From: Hypsibius dujardini
Lineage: Eukaryota; Tardigrada; Eutardigrada; Parachela; Hypsibiidae
Length of the DNA stretch: 36,610 nucleotides
Direction of reading: 5' to 3'
NCBI GenBank assembly: GCA_001579985.1
Contig: LRSR01006245.1
Coordinates: forward strand, 1 to 36,610
In this document: positions 1-9,703 of the stretch, piece after piece
Layout: each line of letters starts with the position of its first letter
How positions within the stretch are numbered: the first letter of the stretch is position 1
Notes under the pieces: model-generated
What the model was told of the DNA's origin: nothing
The model's database searches: none
Seen by the model: only the letters and a program-made list of their open reading frames with translations
Position numbers and translations under genes: made by a program

Positions 1-30
1 TCTGTCTGTCTGTCTGTCTGTCTGTCTGCT
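1..30. repeat. TCTG microsatellite at window edge
   Basis: Perfect TCTG units occupy bases 1-28 and probably continue outside the window. The remaining bases to 110 are short 3' flank of the SLC37 gene; no other feature is seen. Confidence 0.9.
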
Positions 31-110
31 ATCTATCTGTTCATTATGTTTATTATAGCTTCCGACACAGGACTACCCCATCTAAATAATAAGAACTACC
101 TCTTGTTTCT

Positions 111-1525
111 TTAAGCATTGACCCAATGACGGACCCATATACACCACTCGCGGTAAATCAGCCTCGACAGACACAACGCCGAACAAATTTGTGCTGCGAT
201 CAAGTAATAGAATACTACATGCCAGCCATAAGGACCAAGGAGTCCTACAATTAACGGTCCGAACGCTGATCCTAATGATCCGATGGCGTCGATAACAGCG
301 GTCACTGTGCTCAGGGACCTCTGCTCCCCTACCAGACTGGGTCTTGTTCCCAAGTCGGCACTTACAGCTGTCGTGATCAAACTGTATGGTCCGTTCTGCA
401 GCAAACCGATTAAGAAGAGCAAGAATATCACTGTGCCTTGACCGTGCTTTAAAGCTTCGAGGATGAAAATAACCGGAATAGCGACAACGAGCATGACCCC
501 GCAGACTGTTGCGCTGCCACCAATCAAATCAGAAGCACCACCCGCTATGATTCCCCCCAGAAGCCCACCTGAATGAGAACAGTACAGTAAAACAAACACT
601 TTTGAAATTACAAAGTTTTGGTCTGTCTGTTATTCGTTTGTTTGTCTGTCTCACTGTCTCTCTCTTGTCTGTTGTTTATCTGTCTGTTTGTCTGTTTGTC
701 TCTTTGTCTGTCTGTCTCTTGCCGGTTGTCTATCTGTCTCTTTGTCTGTTTGTCTGTCTGTCTGTTTGTTTATTTGTCTGACCAACTGTATGTCTGCCTG
801 TCATGGCTGTGTTTTACTGTACAGTGCGCTGTACCTCCATCAAATGCAGCGGAAATGTCGGCCGCCATTTCGTTTCCAACCTCGAGGTTTGCCTTGATAT
901 ACACCGGAAGCCAGAAGAAAAAGGCGTAGTAGACAGCCTTGCAGAAAAAAAGACAGATAGAATACTCCACCACGCCCGGTATTAGTATGGCACCCCATAT
1001 TGTAATTGGCTTCCGGTCATGCACAGGTTCATGATGAATCACTTTCTTTTCCACTATTATTTCTTCTGAGAGTTCAAGTTCCGCTGATTCGCAAAGATTT
1101 GCCGTTGACGCATTAGCGTCAATCGGGACTACTTCATTAAGCTCGACATCTGGATTCAAATTAACATCCGGTATGCCGATACTCTCTGGGTCCACGATGA
1201 TAAAGAAGTACGCAAAGATGGCAGCCGCGCATGCGATCAAACCGGGAATCACAAAAGAGTAGCCCCAAGCGAAGTTGACAAAGGCTGCGGCTATGAAGAT
1301 CCCCAAAATATTTCCGACACTGCTGCTGGTGCACCAGAATCCGAACACCAAGCCACGACCTTTCTCTCCGAACCAGTTTCCCATCAGGGTAACCACGCTT
1401 GGCCAAGCCGTAGCTATAGTAAAAATCATCGCTCAATGTTTCTAACTCGGAACAAATGTGAAACCAAGCCGAAAAACAAGCAGGTAGGCAAGTAGTCAGG
1501 CAGACAGGCAGACACCAGACAGAAA

Positions 1526-1568
<43 letters not shown>

Positions 1569-2145
1569 GGTAGGCAGGCTGACAGACAGACAGGCAAACA
1601 GACAGACAGGTAGGCAGACAGGCAGACAGGCAGACAGACAAACAGAATAACTTACATTGAGATACTCCTGCCCCGACTTGCCCAATCACAAAATAGACGT
1701 ACGAGTGAATGTCAGCGAAGTAGGCTATCCCACTGAATATTAACCACGAGCCCGAAAACATCAAGGCACTCGACAAGAACAAACGCTGATCCATGCGTTC
1801 CGCGATGTATCCAGCAAGAAACATTGCGATGGAATAAGACAGTCGATAGGTGAAGTCCAGCCATGCGAATTTTGTGGAACTGTCGTGGTCAAACGGTTTC
1901 CAGGAACACCACTCGGTATTATTGTCTAGCAGATGCCGACCGCCAGGTGGCACTAGGTGGGAACAGTTCTGTGAAAGTGCATTTTTGGATACTCCGAGCG
2001 GTCGCCTGATGATGTACGAAACCACCAACAATAAATAGGTAACAATAAAGATGTATAATCTGTGTACGGCGAGTTGTCCGATCCTTCTCGGACGGGGCAA
2101 TCGCCGAAGGAGGCGAGCTCCAATAGGAACGACAGATAGAGTCAT
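111..2145 (-). CDS. SLC37-family sugar-phosphate/phosphate exchanger (MFS transporter)
   Basis: Three exons read on the minus strand: 2145-1656, 1431-835 and 568-111, joined in phase 1 both times at GTAAGT...AG and GTACAG...CAG sites, giving 514 aa, the usual SLC37 length of about 500. Residues 50-85 carry the SLC37 luminal-loop pattern with LSQNCS and a WCSW.PFD motif, and the exon 1/2 join restores a WPSVVTLMGNWFG block like the family's WPSVV..GNWFGK. GNILG, a long acidic central loop and about 12 hydrophobic segments follow. SLC37 members sit in the ER membrane; several exchange glucose-6-phosphate for phosphate. Similarity by eye is nearest SLC37A1/A2. The start at 2145 precedes an Arg-rich N-terminus and the first membrane segment. 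The gene is divergent from the ammonium transporter at 3623. Both introns consist largely of TGTC/GACA repeats. Family call sure; substrate inferred. Confidence 0.93.
605..795. repeat. Tetranucleotide repeat in SLC37 intron 2
   Basis: TGTC/TTTG-type units on the plus strand lie inside intron 2 (569-834), so the transcript carries GACA-type units, the complement of those in intron 1. Confidence 0.9.
1432..1655 (-). repeat. Tetranucleotide repeat filling SLC37 intron 1
   Basis: The intron between SLC37 exons 1 and 2 is dominated by imperfect GACA units on the plus strand (about 1484-1645), that is TGTC in the transcript sense. Long Cys/Leu/Ser-repeat frames here are repeat artefacts. Confidence 0.9.
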
Positions 2146-3622
2146 TTCATAGACAATGATTATTTATATTAATATGAGAAGCTGTCTGCTGAGGAGGAAT
2201 ATTAAAATAATCCTCTTACAGCATTAATTAAGGGTAAAATTCTAACTGTTACATGAGTTGTGGAACTCAAAGAATGAGCCGCGCTATTAGTCACTTGATT
2301 TTGACTGCACGCGGAAGTGTTAGAAACGCATTGACGAAGAATCGTTCTAACTATGATTGAAAAAAATTCTCAGCTTTTTTGCCATATGCATCATGCTTTT
2401 CGCACAAAAAAAGGTAATTCGCGCGATGATCACCCGAAAACGACGAGTTTCTTTTATCTCTGTATGGCTCCCGGCGGTTGTGATGTAAATAACGCGTGCT
2501 TGGTATGAAGTGGTGTACCGATGAATTTCACACGTTTCACGGATAAATAACAATAATGATTGTGCAGAGTTAATTGCCTAGTAAAAGAAACGCCCTTGGC
2601 GGACGCGACTGTCTCTCATGGCAATCGATTCTTTCTGTTCCTTGCTTGCTGCTGGGTCAAATGGAACGATCTTTATTACACACAAGGCGCACGACGAGAA
2701 CTCACTATTTAAATCTGCCTTTGGAGACTTGGGGTAAATACTCTTAGACAGACAGATAGGCAATAAAGACCCATAAACAGACAGACAGACAGGCAGACAG
2801 ACAGACAGGCAGACAGACAGACAGACAGACAGACAGGTAGAAGAATCACATCTGTGTCTGTGTCTGTGTCATTTCAGTGTCTGTGTCTGTTTCTTCGTCA
2901 CTGTTTACGCATATGTCTGTCTGTATGTCTTTGTCTTTGTCTGCGACTTTATGCATGTCTATGACTGCTTCGAATATATTACTGTACATGTGAGCGCGGG
3001 GCTGATGCAACTTCTGCGACGGTGTCTCCATCTGTCTCTGTTTGCGCCGCATCAGCAACAAATGTCCCCGTTTCCAGTCTTCCCGCGGGGCTCTTTTCGC
3101 AATATAAAATTCCAGTGATCTTTAAATCAAGTTGATTGACTCTGTCATTGGGCACCTAGAATGGGCTGATCCCCGCAGTCAGGTAGGCCGACCCTCAGGT
3201 AACATGCAAGGAACCTCTCCGTAACCCGTAACCCTAATGCCTCCCCTTCCCCCAATCCATTACTGCATACTCACTCCGTATATCGATGTAACTTACCGGA
3301 CTACATCACCGTTAACGGAAAGTTACATGACTCGGATCAGACAGAGAGAGAGTGAGAAAGAGAGTGAGGGAGGAAGGATGTATCGATCCCCGAATAAAAC
3401 ATCCGTCAAACTGGAGTGTCGCCTGGAGAGTTGCCTTCACCCTCGCTGAGTTCCGGGCCGGACCGAGTTCCGAAACACGCGCACTTATTCCATGTACCGG
3501 TATACAACTACCGTGTGATCATAGTTGACGGACAGAAATGTCAACTTCAAGAATCCGTGACTGCACTTTCTAAGCTCCTTTGAATTTTTTACAGGAATCG
3601 GTTAACAACATTTCTCAGAAGC
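2146..3622. other. Divergent intergenic region between SLC37 and AMT genes
   Basis: About 1.5 kb separates the two start codons and must hold both promoters. It contains GACA units at 2776-2836 followed by a TGTGTC/TGTCTG-rich stretch to about 2965, and a GA-rich run near 3340-3375. No convincing coding exon, RNA gene or clear TATA box was recognised. Confidence 0.6.
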
Positions 3623-6600
3623 ATGAATAGCACGGCTGGCTTGCTGTCAGCGGGTGATGTCTACGATGATATTGACCTGCGACCGGACACGACCACCCAT
3701 GGCGGACCGGCTATGCCAGCGGACACTGGTAGTGCTTCGACTGGGTTCATCGTGTGGGCTGCTGCATTAGTATTTGTGATGACCCCGGGCCTGGCTCTCT
3801 TCTACTCCGGTCTGTCTCGGTACAACAGCGCCTTGTCTTTGATGATGCTTTGGTATGTGGAATTCATGCAAACAATTCCTTTAACAGATCGAAAGGGTAA
3901 AATTTCACAAAGTGTCTGTAGTGAATTCATTCTTCATTTTGGTTTGCAGCATGATGGCGATGGCCGTGGTTTCGGTGCAGTGGTTTCTATTCGGATTCAG
4001 TTTGGCCTTCGCCGAACATGGCTCACCCTTCATCGGCGACTTCACCATGGGAGCAGTCAACACGTACGATTAATAATGTGATTAGCCTAGAAATTCTAAA
4101 ATTACTATAATAATTAAGAAAGTTTTCTGGACTCAATATACTCATTCATTCTTTTGACAAGTTTACGAACGATTAAACTTAACTCTAACATAAATTGATT
4201 TCCCTGAGAATTTTCCAATTAATTTTAAATAATATGTTAAATTTAAAATTTTTATTTATAATTTAAAAATCGAAGTCATCGGAAAATCGTTGCTATCAAT
4301 TTTTATTTTAAACGGAGCGAGCAATGCAAAGTGTCCCCTCCATTGCAGGCTCGATACCCACGCATTCCCCAATACCGCGCCCCAAATTCCGTCCATCCTC
4401 TTCATGGTCTATCAGATGCAGTTTGCCGGCATCACGGCAGCCTTGGTGTTCGGCTCGGTGCCGGAACGCACCCGATTTGTTCCTGCCATGGTGTTCGTGT
4501 TCTTCTGGACGACTCTGGTCTACGACTTTGCCGCGTATTGGTACGCTACCGTAGAATGCCGCACCGTTGAGGGGAGGGGCGTTCGGTTAAACAGAACACT
4601 CGTAAAAAAAGCAACCCAAGCTTTTTCGCTTCAAACATAAGACCACAAGACTCCAACCTGTTGATTGTTGATTAGACCTGTTTTCTAATGTTCTAGTATT
4701 GTAATGTCTAGTGTTGTGCTTAACCGAACGCCGCTCCCCTCAACTGTGCGGCATTCTACAGCACATATGTGCTGCAGAATGTGCTGCGTTGTGTGTGATG
4801 AGAAAGGTATAAAATTAATATGGTTTTAATGGCAGGACTTGGGCAGACCACGGGTTTCTGCGTAACCTCAACTGTGTGGGTGCACCGAACTACGACGTGG
4901 CACCTTGTTATGTGGGCGCCTATGATTTCGCCGGAGGAGGACCGGTTCATATTTGCGCGGGGTTCTCGGGACTGGCTTACCTGGTTGTACTGGGAAAACG
5001 GAAGTTGATCCACGCAGAACACCACAATATGGTACGACACTCAAGTCCCGATGCTCCTAAAATGTTCTCTCCTTTCAGTTACAGAATCTGTTCCATTTTA
5101 GGTGAACGTCATGTTTGGGACTGGTATTCTCTGGTTCGGATGGTTCGCCTTCAACGGCGGATCGGCGGGCGCCGCCAACACCCGGGCAGCAATGGCAGCC
5201 ACTGTCAGTTTTAATTCCAACCCGAAAACAATTTTCGCTCTGCAATGAAAATTCCCGCGGAGAACATGAAAAACTCGCTCCACAGTTAAATGTTTCAAAA
5301 TAGGTGACAACGCTTGCCGCAGCAACCGGCGGTCTTACCTGGGTCTTTGTCGACTGGATCGGCTCGAGAAAAATGTCCGCCTTTTCGTTCTGTTCCGGTG
5401 TCGTGGCGGGCCTTGTGAGTAAAATGAATGGACAATTAAATTGAATTACAGTTAAAAACTAAGTTAATAAAATATATTAATGCAGATGAATGAAAATAAA
5501 ATGAATGAAAATAAAATGAATAATACTGTAGAGTCTCGATCATTTGGTGCCATTTTTTAGACCCACCCGTATATTACGCCTGCACACACTGTGCTACCCT
5601 GCAGTCATAATATACGAGGGTCATTAAAGACTGGCACCAAGTGGTCGAGACTCTACAGTACCATCAGCTTGTTATAGGCAACATATTCGACCATGTCTTA
5701 TAGGTCGCAATTACACCCGCCAGTGGATATGTGGCACCATGGGCTGCCATTGTCATAGGGATTCTAGTTGCCATCATTTGCAACGGATGCTGTAAGTTCA
5801 TTACATTATATTGTGTTTTAATCAAACACATAATTCATTAGTTTCATATAGTATTTAAATATTGGGGAGATAGGTAGACTGAAGAAACGCTTAGGCATCG
5901 ACGACTCATTTGATGCCGGTAGTCTCCACGGTTGTGGCGGATTTGTCGGAAACCTTTTCACCGGCATCTTTGCTCAAAAATGGGTCGCCAAACTGGACGG
6001 GACGGATATCGCTGGGGGCTTAATAGAAGGCAAAGACAATATAGAAGGCAGTTAAAAATCTAAATAGTTTCTAACATTACTAACATTAAACACATTACGT
6101 TACATTACTAACATTACACATTACATTACTAACTTTAATAACATTACTAACACTACATTACATTACATTACTAACATTACATTACTAATATTACATTACA
6201 ATACATTGCATTACATTACATTACATTGCATTACATTACTAACATTACATTACATTACATTACATTACATTACTAACATTACATTACAATACATTACATT
6301 ACTAACATTACATTACATTACATTACATAACGTAACATTACATTACTGACATTACCATAATTACATTACTAACATTACTAACATTACATAACTAAAATAA
6401 TATATTTCGCGTATATACTGAATCTACTTATAACATCATAAGTTAATTATGCTGTTCTTGTAAATTAATAGGCAACTGGCTCCAGATATTTTTTCAGCTG
6501 GTCGCTTCCGCCGTGATTGTAAGTCTCAGTAAAAAATGCGTTGTTTGATCTGGAAATATGAAAAAATGCTTTTCTTTCATGCAGGCCGTTTGGGCTTTTT

Positions 6601-6953
6601 GTGTGAGCTACCTGATCCTCTTTATAATCAACAAAATTCCCGGTCTCCATCTGCGGCAGAGTGAAGCTGATGAGGCTCTCGGGGGTGACATGGCAGAAAT
6701 GGGAGAGGTGCGGCTTTACTACAGTAGTATTCTTATTTTACGCTAAAACGGAAATCGGTTACGGCATGACCGTAGTTTTGTTGACCGACGTGTCACCGAC
6801 CGATGAACATTGATTGGCTTCCAGGCTGGATACATGTTGGAAGCGGAGAGTGCCAGCAAACTGGAGAAATTGGCCGCCGCCAAGCCGGTTCCTCGAATTA
6901 CCAATCTCGTCAACCCGATGGGATCAAAGAGATTTGATGCTCACTTGGAATGA
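3623..6953 (+). CDS. AMT-type ammonium transporter
   Basis: Eleven exons: 3623-3852, 3950-4063, 4349-4540, 4836-5031, 5102-5203, 5304-5414, 5704-5791, 5874-6029, 6472-6518, 6585-6707, 6825-6953. All phases agree and give 495 aa. Family marks include GLALFYSGL near residue 56, the signature DFAGGGPVHI with Asp209 and His217, and LHGCGG with His363; these correspond to the conserved Asp and twin pore histidines of AmtB/AMT. About 11 membrane segments are expected in the plasma membrane, where the protein moves ammonium or ammonia. Motifs favour the AMT branch over Rh. Ten introns are GT-AG except the eighth, which needs a GC donor at 6030 to keep the conserved GGLIEGNW block intact. Exon 9 is only 47 bp. 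The C-terminal tail after the last helix is about 70 residues. Confidence 0.94.
4551..4759. mobile_element. Short inverted-repeat (MITE-like) element in AMT intron 3
   Basis: Arms of about 50 bp at 4551-4600 and 4710-4759 are reverse complements with few mismatches; both ends read GTAGAATGCCGCAC inward. The left end lies 10 bp after the exon 3 donor. No coding capacity; a clear target-site duplication is not visible. Confidence 0.6.
5524..5660. mobile_element. Palindromic MITE-like element in AMT intron 6
   Basis: Two arms of about 60 bp meet almost in the middle. Ends are TACTGTAGAGTCTCGA and its complement, so the unit can be read as CTGTAGAG... flanked by TA on each side, as for Tc1/mariner-type insertions. 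Family assignment is inference. Confidence 0.65.
6060..6385 (+). repeat. ACATT/TACATTAC low-complexity array in AMT intron 8
   Basis: Degenerate pentamer-based ACATT/ACTA units fill most of the GC-AG intron 6030-6471. Confidence 0.9.
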
Positions 6954-7549
6954 ATCACTAGTGGTGGGAATCGACCGACGGTAATGCGTTTTCGGATGAG
7001 ATTTTCAATGATATTTGTTATTATGCGACTTGCTTTTTTACCCTTTTCTATCGAAGCTGGAACATAATCAATCGAACTTTATCGAGCGTGATACTCGGAA
7101 ACAAAAATTATTAAGACAACAAGACTTGTTCGTTCGGCTCATTCCGCTCGGTTTGTTCCATTCAATTCTGTCTGTATTGCTGTTGCCGGTTTCTGTTCTG
7201 TTTGTTCCCTTCGAATCGACCTTTTAATCCTGTTCTGTTCTGTTTCGGTTGTTCTCTTCTTATCGAGCTTGTTAGTCATCTTCTGTTGATGTGTTCCATT
7301 ATTTTTACATTTTAATCTCTTCTCTTTGTTCTCCTCTATTCGAACTCTTTAGTCCCCTTAAGTGCTGATGTATGTTTAATTCTGTTCTCTTTGTTCTCTA
7401 TGTTCTCTTTGTTCTCCTCAACTCTATTTTTTTATTTCTGTTCTGTTCATGTCTTTTTGGGGTTTTTTTTTCACGATGTGTTCTGTTCTGTTTGTTCTCT
7501 CCTGTCTCAAGCTGTTCATTAACTTCTGAATTTCCGGTGGGTTCTGTTT

Positions 7550-7640
7550 TGTTCTGTTCTGTTCTGTTCTGTTCTGTTCTGTTCTGTTCTGTTCTGTTCT
7601 GTTCTGTTCTGTTCTGTTCTGTTCGGTTCGGTTCTGTTCG
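7550..7640 (+). repeat. GTTCT pentanucleotide microsatellite
   Basis: About 16 near-perfect GTTCT units end in GTTCG variants. Degenerate copies of the same motif extend upstream to about 7130. Confidence 0.95.
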
Positions 7641-7793
7641 GTTGTATGTAATGTAAGTAACCTGCAGTGAGAGTAGTAAGAGGAGGTCCCGATTCCTGCT
7701 CGGAAGCATGGGTGGGTTCGGTTCGCAGCTGGATGTTTTCGGATGTGGTGACACAAAAAATAATCGTAAACACAGCGCGCTCGGTTCAATTAA

Positions 7794-8015
7794 TTATAGG
7801 TGGTGGTGTGGGTCAGAAATCCACAAATATTGAAAGTCAATCGGAACTTTGGTCCCCGCTGTTGCGAGCACGCCGTTCACACCCTTAAAGTCGCGCAAGG
7901 TCAAAGTTCCCTTTCCGGTATTGACGATGGATGCGACGCAGGGGGGGGGCTGTTTTTTCGGGTTTTCCCCTGTCATCTTGAAAGATGCGATAAGACGACG
8001 TAAGGAAGAAACCAT
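7794..8015 (-). CDS. Possible small protein or orphan exon, unrecognised
   Basis: A 73-codon frame with gene-like codon use starts at 8015 and stops at 7794; a second ATG 13 codons in has its own context. The N-terminus is basic and lacks acids, followed by a Pro-run encoded by a C/G homopolymer at 7941-7949 that could be an assembly-sensitive site. No domain is recognised and no clear splice sites tie it to other exons. It may be a relic or chance frame. Confidence 0.2.
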   Translation of the reverse strand: MVSSLRRLIASFKMTGENPKKQPPPCVASIVNTGKGTLTLRDFKGVNGVLATAGTKVPIDFQYLWISDPHHHL

Positions 8016-8395
8016 TCATCTAAACGGCACAGAGGTGTGGTGATAAAATATGGAACAGATCGACAAGACCGCCTTCGACGACACACGTTCTTGTATCGTG
8101 CACGTGGAGATGACACTAACAGGATCGTTAAGCTCCTCCTCTTGTGGTTATACGGACCACGATAAATGCATCAAACGAATATTTAACCGACGACCCTCTC
8201 TCAACGGAACATCCTCCCACACTATTTTTTAATTTACAGCACTTACACTTCAAGTTGTATAGACCGCGTGCTAGACACTGAAAGTATCATTGGTTCCTTG
8301 AAAAATACCGTAATAAGATGAGTAGTTCATTCAACTGAACCGGATCTGGGGATCACGTGCGTGCTTGTTTAGAAAAACGAAGGGATACTTCCGTG

Positions 8396-8595
8396 TTTCA
8401 GTATAGACCTATTTCATTATAGATCTATTTCAGTATAGACCTATTTCAGTATAGACCTATTTCAATATAGACCTATATCAGTATAGACCTATATCAGTAT
8501 AGACCTATTTCAGTATAGACCTATATCAGTATAGACCTATTTCAGTATAGACCTATATCAGTATAGACCTTTTTCAGTATAGACATATCAGACCT
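8396..8595 (+). repeat. 16-bp tandem repeat
   Basis: About 12 copies of a CAGTATAGACCTATTT unit with ATTT/ATAT variants. Contiguous without spacers, so not a CRISPR array. Confidence 0.92.
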
Positions 8596-9112
8596 ATCAC
8601 TGCGATTACACACTTTCGTTTGAATTATAATATTGCTATCAGGTTAAGCTAACGTCGCTGGCGGTCAAACGTGTAGCACGTTCAATTACGTGCCTGCAAA
8701 GTGCAGGTCCTTCACTTCCGGATCGGAAGTTCATGTGCTTTCACTTGCATTGATGTATGCGTAGTGCCTCTTTATTCTCGCGTGCTGTTGGCTTTCTTCG
8801 TGGCACCTCATACACTTCTCATGCACTCGTACATCACCTTCCATGAGATGCCCCAAATGGACGTCACAGTTTTTACTGGCTGGCGGAATTGTTTTGGTGC
8901 TATAAAACTTGAAATACACATGACTATTCCGTTGAATCTCCGCAGTCTTTATATCTGCTTCTCTAAATGTATCACGGATCGTTCCCTTGTCAACTCAGGA
9001 CCGATTGTGTTTACGTGGACGCCTGCTGTGATAATGCTTCACTTGGCGTGAGAAAGACCTTGATACCTCTCGCAGTACGCCAGCTCGAAGATCGACTTCC
9101 GGTGAACAACTA

Positions 9113-9395
9113 CTGAAAATGCACACTCCGAAATGCACATTCCGTCATGCACACTCTGAAATGCACATTCCGCCATGCACACTCCGAATTGCACATTCCG
9201 AAATGCACACTCCGAAATGCACACTCCGAAATGCACATTCCGTCATGCACACTCCGAAATGCACATTCTTTCATGCACACTCTGAAATGCACATTCCGAA
9301 ATGCACTTTCCGTCATGCGCATTCCGAAATGCACTTTCCGTCATGCGCATTCCGAAATGCACTTTCCGTCATGCGCATTCCGAAATGCACATTCA
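9113..9395 (+). repeat. 14-bp tandem repeat
   Basis: About 20 copies of ATGCACATTCCGAA with TTCCGTC and CTCCGAA variants. Because 14 is not a multiple of 3, long frames open on both strands; none is a credible gene. Confidence 0.93.
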
Positions 9396-9703
9396 TCGTT
9401 AACTGGGAGCGACATGTCGGAATGGCATTCGAGCCGATACGATATCATTACATAGTTTATGCAATTCCGGAATGGAAAATTAATCTAATAAATATCTATA
9501 TATTAAGGCAACATTATCTTATAAACAATTATTAGCCGGACCCGGTCATCAACAAACGGAAAAGCCGGAGCACTGCGCAAACGCCAGTTTGGACAGTGTA
9601 GCGCGATTATTGCAACTAAATTATTTCACTCTGTCCCAGGAAGAGACGCAACGGCCAAACTCTGTTGGAAATGCACATAAAACTCGGCTCGGTCTTTTTT
9701 CGT

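Larger units (their letters stand above)
6954..9703. other. Intergenic region between convergent AMT and guanylyl cyclase genes
   Basis: Repeat-rich spacer: TTCTG-derived sequence 7130-7625, a 16-bp tandem array 8396-8590 and a 14-bp array 9113-9395. Apart from a weak minus-strand frame at 7794-8015, no gene is supported. Open frames made of NRTEQ, VLFCS or HSEMHI runs are repeat products. Confidence 0.6.

Noticed and set aside
618-929. Long frames of CLSVCLFV type on either strand (also near 1161-1685, 29758-30127, 34201-34530)
   Set aside because: Translations of TGTC/GACA repeats; open in several frames and located in introns or spacers.
7372-7789. NRTEQ and VLFCS repeat frames
   Set aside because: GTTCT pentamer repeat leaves all three frames open; no start context or conserved domain.
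8396-8595. Regular short repeats resembling a CRISPR array
   Set aside because: Units are contiguous with no unique spacers, and the genome is eukaryotic.
9039-9535. Four overlapping His/Cys-rich frames on both strands
   Set aside because: Produced by the 14-bp tandem repeat.
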